Origin: Caballeronia sp. Lep1P3
Lineage (GTDB): Bacteria; Pseudomonadota; Gammaproteobacteria; Burkholderiales; Burkholderiaceae
Direction: 5' to 3'
DNA: 64,000 nt
NCBI RefSeq assembly: GCF_022879595.1
Contig: NZ_CP084266.1
Span: 372,001-436,000, forward strand
Part shown: positions 54,734 through 63,878 of the stretch, piece after piece
Layout: every line of letters begins with the position of its first letter
How positions within the stretch are numbered: the stretch's first letter is position 1
Notes under the pieces: model-generated
Seen by the model: the letters and a program-made list of their open reading frames with translations, nothing else
Told to the model about the DNA's origin: nothing
Databases searched by the model: none
Made by a program: the position numbers and the translations under genes

Positions 54734-57253
54734 ATGGCCGAAGACAATCCCAGCACCGCTCTCGCTCCACAGCAGTTTTCCACCGACGTGATGCTCGAGA
54801 AATACGCCAAGGGCGACGAGGCGCGCGTCGAAGACATACACCGGCGCGTCGCGCGCGGCGTGGCGCTTGCAGAACCTGCCGAGACGCGCGCGAAGATCGA
54901 AGCCGAATTCGTCGATAACTTCAGGCGCGGCGCTCTCGGCGCGGGGCGCATCATGAGCGCGGCGGGCGCGGGGATCGACGCGACGCTCATCAACTGTTTC
55001 GTGCAGCCTGTCGGCGATGCGATTCAGGGCGTCGACGATAACGGCTTGCCGGGCATCTACGTGGCGCTGTTGCAGGCCGCCGAGACCATGCGGCGCGGCG
55101 GCGGCGTGGGGTATAACTTTTCGGCAATCCGTCCGCGCGGCGCGCGCGTGCATTCGACAGGCTCCGCAGCGTCGGGGCCATGCAGCTACATGGACGTGTT
55201 CGATGCATCGTGCCGCACGGTCGAAAGCGCGGGCGCGCGGCGCGGCGCGCAGATGGGCATCCTCGATTGCACGCATCCGGACCTGCTCGAATTCATCGCG
55301 GCCAAGCATACGAAAGGGCGATGGAACAACTTCAACGTATCGGTCGCGGTCACGGACGAGTTCATGCAGGCCGTCGCCGACGATGCGATCTGGCAGCTCG
55401 TTCACAAGGCGGAGCCGTCGCCATCGCAACGCGCATCGGCGGACATCCGTCAGCGCGAGGACGGCCTGTGGGTGTATCGCGAAGTGCGCGCGCGAGAAGT
55501 GTGGAACACGATCATGCGTTCTACTTACGATGTCGCGGAGCCGGGCGTCGTCTTCATCTCGCGCATGAACGAGGACAACAATCTGCGCGCGCTCGAAACG
55601 ATCCGCGCGACGAACCCCTGCGGCGAGCAGCCGTTGCCCGCTTATGGCTGCTGCAATCTCGGCCCGCTCAATCTCACGCGCCTGGTGCGCGATCCGTTCG
55701 CGCAGATGCGCGGCGGCGCGCCGAGCTTCGACTGGGACGGCCTCGTTCGCACGACGCGCACGCAAGTCCGCTTTCTCGACGACGTGCTCGACGTGACGCT
55801 CTGGCCGCTCGAGGAACAGGCGCGAGAAGCGCAAGCGAAGCGTCGCATCGGCGTGGGCTTCACCGGTCTGGGCGATACGCTCGTCATGCTCGGCTTGCGC
55901 TATGACGCGCAGGAAGGGCGCGACTTCGCCGCGCGTGTCGGACGCACGATGCGCGACGAGGCGTATCGCGCATCGGTGGAACTTGCGCGCGAGCGCGGCC
56001 CGTTCGCGCTCTTCGATGTGAAGCGTTATCTGGAAGAGGGCACGTTCGCCTCGCGCCTGCCCGACGACATCAAGAGCGCCATTCGCGCGCACGGCATTCG
56101 CAACAGCCATCTGCTTTCCATTGCGCCGACCGGCACGGTGAGCCTCGCGTTTGCGGACAATGCGTCCAACGGCATCGAGCCCGCGTTTTCGTGGACGTAT
56201 CAGCGCACGAAGCGCATGGCGGACGGCTCGCGTCAGACCTTCGCCGTCGAGGACCACGCGTACCGCCTCTATCGCGAGATGGGCGGCGACGTGAACGCGC
56301 TGCCCGATTACTTCGTGAGCGCGCTCGACATGTCCGCGCACGATCACCTCGACATGATGGCGGCGGTGCAGCCTTTCGTCGATACGTCCATCTCCAAGAC
56401 CGTGAACGTGCCCGCGGATTATCCGTTCGACAAGTTTCAGGACCTGTACTTCGAGGCATGGCGCCGCGGGCTGAAGGGACTCGCCACGTACCGGCCGAAC
56501 GAGACGCTCGGCGCGGTGCTGTCGGTGACGCCGCAAGAGACCCCGAGCGATTCGCCCGATCCCGAACTCGATCTCGATCCGTTGCGCATCGCGATCGATC
56601 ACCGGCCGCGCGGCGAGTTGCCCGCGATCATTGAGAAGGTCGAATATCTGACGCAGGCGGGCAAGAAGTCGCTGTATCTCGCGGTGTCGTTCATCGAAGT
56701 GACGGGGCGCATCGCGGGCGAGGACGTGACCATCGAGCGGCCGATTGAATTCTTTATTCCAACCGGCCAGAGCGACGAATCGCAGCAATGGATCACCGCG
56801 ACCATGCGTTCGCTTTCGCTCGCCGCGCGCGGCGGCTTCGCGGCGCGCACGTTGCAGGACATGCGCAAGGTGTCGTGGGATCGCGGTCAGGTGCGTCTCG
56901 GCGATGTCGAGCGGCTCGACGGTCAACGCAGTCCGCGCTGGCACGACTCCGAAGTCGCGGCGCTCGCGTATGCGATCCAGCAGATCCTGCATCGGCGCGG
57001 CTTTCTCGACGCCGAGGGCAATCAGGTTCCCTCGCGCGTGCTCGCGAAAATGCGCAGCGACGCGGCGCAGCCGGTGCGTGCGCTGCAGCCCGAGGATGAA
57101 GTCGCCGGCGACGTGCCCCAAGCCGCGACCGAGCCGCACGGACTCGCGCGCATGCACGGCCGCAAGTGCGCGACGTGCGGCGCGAACGCCGTCATCCGCA
57201 AGGACGGCTGCGACTTCTGCACCGCATGCGGTGAAGTCGGCGCCTGCGGCTGA
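54734..57253 (+). CDS. nrdJ: Adenosylcobalamin-dependent ribonucleoside-diphosphate reductase (class II)
   Basis: This 839-residue enzyme reduces ribonucleotides using coenzyme B12. The radical-site and redox residues lie in NPCGEQPLPAYGCCNLGPLNL (in parts) and the catalytic GFTGLGDTLVMLG loop. The C-terminal zinc-ribbon has paired Cys in CATCGANAV and CDFCTACGEVGACG. AGGA lies 7 bases before the ATG. No cobalamin riboswitch is visible upstream. Since B12 is needed, the cell must make or import it. Confidence 0.95.
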   Translation: MAEDNPSTALAPQQFSTDVMLEKYAKGDEARVEDIHRRVARGVALAEPAETRAKIEAEFVDNFRRGALGAGRIMSAAGAGIDATLINCFVQPVGDAIQGVDDNGLPGIYVALLQAAETMRRGGGVGYNFSAIRPRGARVHSTGSAASGPCSYMDVFDASCRTVESAGARRGAQMGILDCTHPDLLEFIAAKHTKGRWNNFNVSVAVTDEFMQAVADDAIWQLVHKAEPSPSQRASADIRQREDGLWVYREVRAREVWNTIMRSTYDVAEPGVVFISRMNEDNNLRALETIRATNPCGEQPLPAYGCCNLGPLNLTRLVRDPFAQMRGGAPSFDWDGLVRTTRTQVRFLDDVLDVTLWPLEEQAREAQAKRRIGVGFTGLGDTLVMLGLRYDAQEGRDFAARVGRTMRDEAYRASVELARERGPFALFDVKRYLEEGTFASRLPDDIKSAIRAHGIRNSHLLSIAPTGTVSLAFADNASNGIEPAFSWTYQRTKRMADGSRQTFAVEDHAYRLYREMGGDVNALPDYFVSALDMSAHDHLDMMAAVQPFVDTSISKTVNVPADYPFDKFQDLYFEAWRRGLKGLATYRPNETLGAVLSVTPQETPSDSPDPELDLDPLRIAIDHRPRGELPAIIEKVEYLTQAGKKSLYLAVSFIEVTGRIAGEDVTIERPIEFFIPTGQSDESQQWITATMRSLSLAARGGFAARTLQDMRKVSWDRGQVRLGDVERLDGQRSPRWHDSEVAALAYAIQQILHRRGFLDAEGNQVPSRVLAKMRSDAAQPVRALQPEDEVAGDVPQAATEPHGLARMHGRKCATCGANAVIRKDGCDFCTACGEVGACG

Positions 57254-57270
57254 GGCTAAAGGCACATCAT

Positions 57271-57306
57271 CGACGCCCGGACACTGCTGTGTCCGGGCGT
57301 CGTTTC
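57271..57306 (+). terminator. Intrinsic terminator after nrdJ
   Basis: CGACGCCCGGACAC and GTGTCCGGGCGTCG form a perfect 14-bp stem with loop TGCT, followed by TTTCATC. It lies 18 bases past the nrdJ stop. Confidence 0.85.
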
Positions 57307-57619
57307 ATCTTCCGCTGCCGTCACGCAGTGGCTTGGCTGCAGATGCCGCGCGCTGGCAACGACCTTACGGCTGCTTACGAATTAGGATTTCTCGGGGGTG
57401 TCTTTTCCAACCCCTTTGATTGAAAATTCCGACCGGCGCATTTCAACCAAGCAGGCTAAAGATAAACCGAGGGCCGACCCGCCGCGCTGCCTGCAGTGCG
57501 GGCGAGGGCGAAATGCGCCGCCCCGGCATCAAGGTGGCAGACCGACCGACGCGCCGCGGTGCTTGCATCGGTTTCAAGACTGGAACCGTTTTTAATCAAA
57601 ATATTTTGGAGTATTGAAC
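57307..57619 (+). promoter_or_regulatory. Structured 5' leader of the fimbrial operon
   Basis: This ~310-base gap contains several hairpins: GGGGT/ACCCC at 57395-57414, CCGCGCTG/CAGTGCGG around 57481-57501, and the terminator-like hairpin at 57569-57593 directly before the pilin. TTGAAA at 57420 can pair either with TTTCAA at 57441 or with TTTCAA at 57572. That would place the terminator arm in competition with an upstream pairing. No known riboswitch class is assigned. Confidence 0.5.
57569..57593 (+). terminator. Intrinsic-terminator-like hairpin 30 bases before the pilin start
   Basis: CGGTTTCA (57569-57576) pairs with TGGAACCG (57581-57588), including one G-U pair, around AGAC and is followed by five T residues. 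Such a structure just before a gene suggests attenuation rather than the end of an upstream unit, since the true nrdJ terminator lies at 57271. Confidence 0.7.
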
Positions 57620-58165
57620 ATGAAGAAGTCCGTGATCTCGGCTTTCGTCGCTGGCGTGCTGGCCCTTGCTGCGGGCGGCGCATTCGCGTCGGACGGCACC
57701 ATCACCTTCAACGGCGCGCTGACCGCAAGCACCTGCACGATCAATGGCAACGGCACGTCGTCGAGGGACTTCACCGTGACGCTGCCGACCGTCTCCACGT
57801 CGACCCTGACGGCCAGCGGCCAGACGGCGGGCGCCACGTCGTACAACATCGCGCTGTCGGGTTGCGCGCCGGTCACGAGCACGAGCAAGGCAGCCGTGTT
57901 CTATGAAGCCGGCTCCACCGTGGACCCGGCGGACGGCCGCTTGGTCGTCGCAAGCGGCGGCGCGCAGAACGTGAAGCTCGAACTCCTCAATAACGACGAA
58001 ACGCAGATCAAGGCGGGCTATTCGCGCGACCTGCAGAACTCCAAGCCGGCCGACATTTCGTCGGGCGCAGCGACGCTCAACTACGAAGTCCGCTACTACG
58101 CAACGGGCGCGACGTCGGCAGGCGCGGCGAATTCGTCGGTTGTCTACAGCATCGATTATCAATAA
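57620..58165 (+). CDS. Major fimbrial pilin (type 1-like)
   Basis: This 181-residue protein has a signal peptide ending AFASDG (about 26). The pilin pattern follows: GTITFNGALTASTCTINGNG with the first Cys, the second Cys in NIALSGCAP, and a C-terminal alternating strand ending YSIDYQ used for donor-strand exchange. TTGGAG stands 8 bases upstream. Chaperone, usher, adhesin and a second pilin follow, a full chaperone-usher operon. Expected in excess of the others. Confidence 0.9.
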   Translation: MKKSVISAFVAGVLALAAGGAFASDGTITFNGALTASTCTINGNGTSSRDFTVTLPTVSTSTLTASGQTAGATSYNIALSGCAPVTSTSKAAVFYEAGSTVDPADGRLVVASGGAQNVKLELLNNDETQIKAGYSRDLQNSKPADISSGAATLNYEVRYYATGATSAGAANSSVVYSIDYQ

Positions 58166-58181
58166 CCGGTGCGATATCAAC

Positions 58182-58239
58182 GGAGCTTTCGGCCTTCAGG
58201 CCGCTAGGCTCCGCTGCATGGGCGGGCGCCACGCCCGCC
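58182..58239 (+). other. Double hairpin between pilin and chaperone genes
   Basis: GGAGC/GCTCC enclosing CGGCC-TTCA-GGCCG (58182-58212) is followed by GGCGGGCG-CCA-CGCCCGCC (58221-58239). There is no T-run, so these probably stabilise the pilin mRNA or partly stop transcription. That would give more pilin than chaperone and usher. Confidence 0.6.
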
Positions 58240-58281
58240 TCCTCATGATTCTGTGCTCCGCGTGGGCTTCTCCTCGTCACT

Positions 58282-59025
58282 ATGAAACTGCTTAGCCGAC
58301 TCGCATCCGCCGCGGCGCTCGTTACCGCGATTCAGGGCTTGAGCCCGCATGCACATGCGTCCGTCGTGATCGCCGGAACGCGCGTCGTGTACAACCAGGC
58401 CGATTCCGAAGTCACCGTCAAGCTGACGAACAACGGTAAGCTGCCCGGTCTCACGAAGGTGTGGATCGACAAGGGCGATGCGGACGCGAAGCCGGATACC
58501 ATCGACGTGCCGTTCACCATCAACCCGCCGATGATGCGTATCGATCCCGGCAAGTCGCAGACCTTGCGCATCATGTCGACGGGCGAGCCGCTGTCGGGCG
58601 ACAACGAGAGCGTGCTCTACCTGAACGTGCTGGAAGTTCCGCCCAAGCCCACCGGCGACGAAGCGAGCGCGAATCAGCTGCAGCTCGCGTTCCGCACGCG
58701 CATCAAGTTCTTCTATCGTCCGACTGCGCTCAGCGGCCAGCCAAGCGATGCGCCGGGGCTGATCGTTTGGCATCTGAAGCGCGATGGCGGACAGAACATG
58801 ATCGTCGCGAATAATCCCACGCAATATCACGTATCGTTCGACCGCATTCAGGTGGTCAACGGTGCGCAGAAAGCGGAATTCACCGATGGCGGCATGGTCG
58901 CGCCGGGCGAGACGAAGGCGTTCGCCATCAAGGGCGACGTTCCCGCAGCCGGCGCGAAGGTGCACTACACCGCGATCAACGACTACGGCGGCCCGCAAGA
59001 CGGCGACGCCAGTCTTGCTCCGTAA
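58282..59025 (+). CDS. Periplasmic fimbrial chaperone (PapD/FimC family)
   Basis: This 247-residue protein has a signal peptide (cleavage near AHA-SVV). Two Ig-like domains follow: VVIAGTRVVYNQADSEVTVKLTN near the start (in part) and the family pattern GKSQTLRIMSTGEPLSGDNES, ending with TAINDYGG. It captures pilins by donor-strand complementation and hands them to the usher. It follows the pilin after the double hairpin and precedes the usher by 137 bases. Confidence 0.92.
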   Translation: MKLLSRLASAAALVTAIQGLSPHAHASVVIAGTRVVYNQADSEVTVKLTNNGKLPGLTKVWIDKGDADAKPDTIDVPFTINPPMMRIDPGKSQTLRIMSTGEPLSGDNESVLYLNVLEVPPKPTGDEASANQLQLAFRTRIKFFYRPTALSGQPSDAPGLIVWHLKRDGGQNMIVANNPTQYHVSFDRIQVVNGAQKAEFTDGGMVAPGETKAFAIKGDVPAAGAKVHYTAINDYGGPQDGDASLAP

Positions 59026-59162
59026 GCGGCGCGCTTTCGCCGCAAGGACACACCGTCCGCTGGCCGCGCGCGCGTCGCGCCGCCATATCCCGTAGAAAAG
59101 CGACAGCGTGCACGCAAGTGGCACGTCGGGGATTCGCTTTTGTCGAAAGTTCGGATAACTGA

Positions 59163-61763
59163 ATGAAAACGCACTACTGCAACGCTCCCTTGCCCAGCGC
59201 GCGATTAAGGCCCGTCACGCTATTCACGCTTCAGGCTTTGGCTGCGATGGGCGTGAGCGCGCATGCGTGGGCGCAGACTTCCCCGCAGCCCGCCGCCGTC
59301 GAGTTCAACGAGCAGTTCCTCGATTCCGGCGGAGCGCAAAAGCTCGACATTTCGCGCTTCAATAAAGGCCAGCCGGTCCTGCCGGGAACGTACCGCGCCG
59401 ACACCTACGTGAACAACGTCTGGCGCGGCAAGTTCGACGTCGACGTGCGCGATTCCGCGCAGCATCCCGGCGTGGTTCTGCCGTGTGTCGATACGGAACT
59501 CGTGGAACGCCTGGGCGTGGACCTGCGCAAGCTCTCGCCCGAAGCCGCCGCGATGCTGGATAACGCCGGCAATGCATGCGTGACGCTGCCTGAACTGATT
59601 CCCGGCGCGATTGCATCGTTCGACGGCGGCGAGCAGCGGCTCGACGTGAGCGTGCCGCAGATTGCAATGAGCGCCCGCGCGCGCGGCTATGTCGATCCGA
59701 AGTACTGGGACGAAGGTATCAACGCGGCCACGTTGCAGTACAACGCCAACGTCTATCACAGTTCGACTGGCGGCTACGACAACGACTCGCAGTATCTCGG
59801 TCTTATCGGCGGGATCAATGTGGGACCGTGGCGCTTCCGCTATCAGGGCAGTCTCACGCACAACAACGTCAGCGGGTCGCATTTTCAGACCGTGCAGACC
59901 TATGTGCAGCGTCCGTTCAAGGACATCAAGAGTCAGTTGACGGCCGGCGATACCTTCACGGACGGCGCGTTGTTCGACAGCTTCGGCGTGCGCGGCGTGA
60001 CGCTCGGCAGCGACGACCGCATGTATCCGGAATCGCAGCGCGGCTATGCGCCCGTCGTGCATGGCATCGCGAACAGCAATGCGCGCGTGCAGGTCAGGCA
60101 GAACGGCAACATCATCTATGAAACGACCGTCGCGCCCGGCGCGTTCCAGATAGACGACCTGTATCCGACGGGCTATGGCGGCAACCTCGACGTCGTCGTG
60201 ACAGAAGCCGACGGCACCCAACATGTGTCGACGGTGCCGTATGCGGCCGCCGTCAACGCGCTGCGCCCCGGCGTCACGCGATACAGCGCGACGATCGGCC
60301 AGTACCGCGATCCGACCATCGACATTCATCCGTTCGTCTCGCAGTTCACGGTTCAGCGCGGCGTCAGCAACCTCGTCACGCTGTATGGTGGCGTGAGCGC
60401 CGCGGACATGTACTTCGCCTCGATGGTCGGCGCGGCGCTCAACACGAGCGTCGGCGCGTTCGGTCTCGACGTGACGCAGGCGAGCGCGAGCTTCAAAGGC
60501 TATGGCACGCACAACGGGGCGAGCGTTCGAATCAGCTATTCGCGCCTCTTCGAGCCGACCAATACGAACATTGCGATCGCGGCGTATCGCTATTCGACGA
60601 ACGGCTTCTTCACGTTGCCCGACGCGGTCACGCTGCGTGAACTGAATCAGCGTCATCAGCCGGGACTGATGAACGCGATGCAGAAGTCGCGCCTGCAGTT
60701 CGTGCTCAACCAGAGCCTCGGCGAGAGCGGACGTTACGGCTCGCTCTACGCGACCGGTTCGTTGCAGACGTACTGGAACCGCGCGAACCACGATACGCAG
60801 TTCCAGATTGGCTACAACAACAACTGGAAGCGCCTGACGTATGGCGTCTCGGCGGTGCGGCAGTTCCTGGTGGAAACCAAGCGCTGGGACAACCGGATCA
60901 TGTTGAACCTGTCGATTCCGCTCGGTTTCGGCGCACATGCCCCGCAAGCCTCGACCAACTTCCAGCACGATACGGCCGACGGTCGCTCGACGCTCCAGCA
61001 GTCGGTCACGGGCACGCTCGGCGTCGACAACGCGTTCAGCTATGGCGTCAACGCCACGCTCAACGATGGCGGCAACGATGCGGGCGGATCGGCGAGCGCC
61101 GGCGGCAACGTCGGATACGTGGCGCCGTTCGCGCTTCTCACGGCGAATGCGAGCGCGGGCCGTCAGTACTCGCAGGTCGGCGCAGGGATGTCGGGCGGCG
61201 TCGTGGCATGGCGCGATGGCGTTGCGTTCACGCCGAACATGGGGGATACGGTCGCGGTCGTCGAAGCGAAGGACGCAGCGGGCGCGCGCCTCGCGAACGG
61301 CGTCGGCTTGCGCGTGGATCCGTGGGGACACGCGATCGTGTCCGGCATGCAGCCGTACTCGAATAACGACATCGAGCTGGACCCGAAGGGCCTGCCGATC
61401 AACATCGCGCTGAAGTCCACGGTGCAGCGCACAGCGCCGACCGCGGGCGCCGTCGTGCGCCTGCAGTTCGATACCGAGAACATGGGCAAGCCAGCGGTCA
61501 TGCGGGTGACGCGTCCCGACGGCAAGCCGTTGCCGTTTGGCTCCGAAGTGTTCGATGGCGACAACCGCACCGTGGGAACGGTGGCGCAAGGCAGCCGCAT
61601 CATCGCAACGGGCCTCAAGCTGGACGCGGGAACGCTCGACGTGAGATGGGGCGACGCGCCGGAGCAGCGTTGCGCGGTACGGTATCAGTTGCCCGCCGCC
61701 GCGAACGCAGCCGACGCCTCGAAGCCGAACACGGTCAGCATTTCCGACGCTGTTTGCCAATGA
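59163..61763 (+). CDS. Fimbrial outer-membrane usher (FimD/PapC family)
   Basis: This 866-residue protein has a signal peptide, an N-terminal domain (VEFNEQFLDSGGAQKLDISR in pieces), a plug and 24-strand barrel (GQYRDPTIDIHPF and similar), and the two C-terminal domains ending VSISDAVCQ with the final Cys. It accepts chaperone-pilin complexes and assembles the fibre across the outer membrane. The adhesin gene begins 37 bases later. Confidence 0.92.
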   Translation: MKTHYCNAPLPSARLRPVTLFTLQALAAMGVSAHAWAQTSPQPAAVEFNEQFLDSGGAQKLDISRFNKGQPVLPGTYRADTYVNNVWRGKFDVDVRDSAQHPGVVLPCVDTELVERLGVDLRKLSPEAAAMLDNAGNACVTLPELIPGAIASFDGGEQRLDVSVPQIAMSARARGYVDPKYWDEGINAATLQYNANVYHSSTGGYDNDSQYLGLIGGINVGPWRFRYQGSLTHNNVSGSHFQTVQTYVQRPFKDIKSQLTAGDTFTDGALFDSFGVRGVTLGSDDRMYPESQRGYAPVVHGIANSNARVQVRQNGNIIYETTVAPGAFQIDDLYPTGYGGNLDVVVTEADGTQHVSTVPYAAAVNALRPGVTRYSATIGQYRDPTIDIHPFVSQFTVQRGVSNLVTLYGGVSAADMYFASMVGAALNTSVGAFGLDVTQASASFKGYGTHNGASVRISYSRLFEPTNTNIAIAAYRYSTNGFFTLPDAVTLRELNQRHQPGLMNAMQKSRLQFVLNQSLGESGRYGSLYATGSLQTYWNRANHDTQFQIGYNNNWKRLTYGVSAVRQFLVETKRWDNRIMLNLSIPLGFGAHAPQASTNFQHDTADGRSTLQQSVTGTLGVDNAFSYGVNATLNDGGNDAGGSASAGGNVGYVAPFALLTANASAGRQYSQVGAGMSGGVVAWRDGVAFTPNMGDTVAVVEAKDAAGARLANGVGLRVDPWGHAIVSGMQPYSNNDIELDPKGLPINIALKSTVQRTAPTAGAVVRLQFDTENMGKPAVMRVTRPDGKPLPFGSEVFDGDNRTVGTVAQGSRIIATGLKLDAGTLDVRWGDAPEQRCAVRYQLPAAANAADASKPNTVSISDAVCQ

Positions 61764-61799
61764 TGAATGCCGCATCGACGAAAACGTTAGGATGACATA

Positions 61800-62881
61800 A
61801 TGAAATACACTGACCGACTTGTGTCCACGCTGCTGCGTCTTGCCATGTGCTGGCTCACAGCACTGCTGGTCATGCCGTCTTCCGCGTGGGCCGCCGCGAA
61901 CTGCACGGTCAACTACAGCTCGTTCACGCTGACCCTTCCAGCGACCGTGGCGGTCGCCCGCGACTTGCCGAATGGATCGGTGCTCACGATGTGGTCTTCG
62001 TCCACGGCGAGAGCGACTATTGGACGTGCATCGTATCGGGAAGCGTCTATACGGGCACGGACTTCGAGACCGCAGGCATCACGACGGCAGGGCCGACCGC
62101 TTATACGCTGAACTACCAGGGCGTCAATTTCGAGGTCTATCCGACGAACGTCCCCGGCGTGGGCATCGCGATGGGCGGCTACACCATCCCGAACAGCCTC
62201 AGTTCGGGGCCGTGGCCGTTCTCGAGGCTCGGTCGTCAATGGAACGCGAACGGAACCATCTATAACGGCGGCCAGTTGATCGTGGCGCTGGTGAAGACGG
62301 GCGACATCACGCCTGGCACCGTCACCGGCATGGTCGCGCAGGCGTTCTCGTGGCAAACCTTGACGCCGCCGCCCGCGGGGAACGTGCCATCGGCCGGTGT
62401 CATCAACTTCTATGTCACGCCGGTTGTCATCACCGTGCTGACGTGTCAGACGCCCGACGTGACCGTTCCAATGGGCATTCAAGGTCCTGCCGATTTGCCG
62501 AGCATTGGGCCGGCGCCGAGCAAGGTGGCCTCGTTCAATCTCAGCCTCAACAATTGTCCGGGCGGCACGACGGTCTCGGGCACGTCGGCGGGGCAGATTC
62601 ATAGCGTGCAGTACCGCATCGATCCGTCGGCGGGGACGATCGCCGGCTACACCAATGTTGCGGCGCTGGGCGGCAGTCCGGCTGCGGGCGGCGTCGGCAT
62701 TCAGCTTTATGACAGCACCGGCGCGGTGTTTCCCTTCGCGACGTATCGCACGCTCAGCGGCTTCGACAGCACGAATGGCGGAAGTTATTCGATTCCGATG
62801 ACAGCGCGCTACTACCGCACCGGCACGCTGAGCGCCGGGCCCGCGAACGCGACTATGACGATGACCGTGCAATACCAGTGA
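61800..62881 (+). pseudogene. Tip adhesin/minor pilin interrupted by a single-base frameshift
   Basis: The frame opens at ATG 61800 with a signal peptide (LLVMPSSAWAAANC) and continues to PNGSVLTMWSSST. There it shifts: the following residues are coherent only in the next frame (ESDYWTCIVSGSVYTG onward to QYQ at 62881). Adding one G in the G run at 62006-62007 restores a 360-residue protein with an N-terminal receptor-binding half and a C-terminal pilin-like half (SFNLSLNNCPGG). So it is a one-base deletion: pseudogene, sequence error or phase variation. Confidence 0.85.
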
Positions 62882-62961
62882 TCGTCACGGCTGCCACCAG
62901 CGCGACGGGCGGCACGCCGCGTCGTTCCGCGCATGCAATATCAACGACAGGAGAATTGAAC

Positions 62962-63480
62962 ATGAACAGACTCAAACTAGGCGTTGCTGTGCTTGGACTC
63001 ATGAGCGCAGGCTCCACATTCGCCGCCGACGCGACGCTGACCTTCACCGGCACGATCATCTTGCCGACGTGCACGGTCGATCCCAACTCGGTGACGCAGA
63101 GCATTCTGCTCGGAACCGCGCGAACCACGGACTTTACGGCGGTGGGCGACACGAAGAACGCCACCGCGTTCGATCTCAAGCTCAACAACTGCGCGGCCAA
63201 CACGAACGTTTCCATGACGGTGAACGGAACCTCGGACACGGTGCAAAGCGTGCTGAAGAATACGGGCACCGCAGCGCAGGTCGGCGTGCAATTGCTCAAA
63301 GCGGCAAACACGGGCGGCACGACCGGATCGCCGGTTGCGCTCAACACCGCGATGACGCTTGGCGCCGTCGATGCCACTAATGCGATGACCATACCGCTGG
63401 TGGCGCAGTTTTATCGGCTCGGCACGATGACGAGCGGCACGGTGTCCGCAACCGCGACCGTCAATTTCGCCTACAACTGA
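62962..63480 (+). CDS. Second fimbrial pilin
   Basis: This 172-residue protein has a signal peptide (MNRLKLGVAVLGLMSAGSTF, cleavage near AA-DAT). The pilin pattern TFTGTIILPTCTVDPNS follows, with a second Cys in KLNNCAANT and a C-terminal strand SATATVNFAYN. It is shorter than the first pilin and diverged from it. GGAG stands 9 bases upstream. It ends the chaperone-usher operon. Confidence 0.9.
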   Translation: MNRLKLGVAVLGLMSAGSTFAADATLTFTGTIILPTCTVDPNSVTQSILLGTARTTDFTAVGDTKNATAFDLKLNNCAANTNVSMTVNGTSDTVQSVLKNTGTAAQVGVQLLKAANTGGTTGSPVALNTAMTLGAVDATNAMTIPLVAQFYRLGTMTSGTVSATATVNFAYN

Positions 63481-63621
63481 CGACCGCGATGGAATAATTC
63501 GGACGACGAAGTAAGTGTCAACACTAGTAGTGCAACGGGGAAGTGCAAGGTAGTCTCGGGAGCCGCGTATCTGCGATGCGCGGCAGTATCTCTTCAATCG
63601 AAATTTCGTGAGTTTGACAAG

Positions 63622-63792
63622 ATGGAAAAAATCGACCGCAACATGCTGAATGCCTGCTCGATCGCGGGCGGAACGGCGAAGACGTCAAGCAGTTCTTCCA
63701 ACTCAACGACCGTAACAATCGGCATCTCGGCACCGGCGCAATCGCCGAACAACAATCAGAAAGCGGTTCTGCTCTCTGTTTCCACTCGCTAA
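63622..63792 (+). CDS. Small Ser-rich peptide with GG-type leader (putative)
   Basis: A 56-codon frame starts MEKIDRNMLNACSIAGG and goes on with TAKTSSSSSNSTTV and a polar C-terminus ending SVSTR. The first 17 residues end in a Gly-Gly as do class II bacteriocin-like leaders. The Shine-Dalgarno is weak, which lowers the confidence. A perfect terminator follows 21 bases after the stop. Immediately downstream on the other strand is the end of another gene. Function unknown. Confidence 0.5.
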   Translation: MEKIDRNMLNACSIAGGTAKTSSSSSNSTTVTIGISAPAQSPNNNQKAVLLSVSTR

Positions 63793-63812
63793 AGTTCAAG
63801 CGAAGGGTGTTT

Positions 63813-63843
63813 AGGCCGTCCGCTTTGCGGACGGCCTTTTTTA
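63813..63843 (+). terminator. Intrinsic terminator after the Ser-rich peptide gene
   Basis: AGGCCGTCCGC / GCGGACGGCCT forms a perfect 11-bp stem with loop TTT, followed by six T. It may end the fimbrial transcript or the peptide's own transcript. Confidence 0.9.
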
Positions 63844-63878
63844 TTTGTCGCTCGTGATATGTGCGCGCGGCGTCGGAT

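Noticed and set aside
54728..57265. An 845-codon antisense frame over nrdJ.
   Set aside because: It is an Arg/Ala/His-rich mirror of the real gene, as expected in GC-rich DNA, without family patterns.
57421..57475. FMN-riboswitch-like strings (TGAAAATTCCGACCGGCG and later GGGCCGAC) in the fimbrial leader.
   Set aside because: The flanking GGGCAGGG-type P2 pairing and the other stems of the RFN element are missing, and a pilin is not an expected target. I treat it as chance similarity.
59220..61775. An 851-codon antisense frame over the usher gene.
   Set aside because: Same reason: composition follows the opposite strand's codon positions, with no domain.
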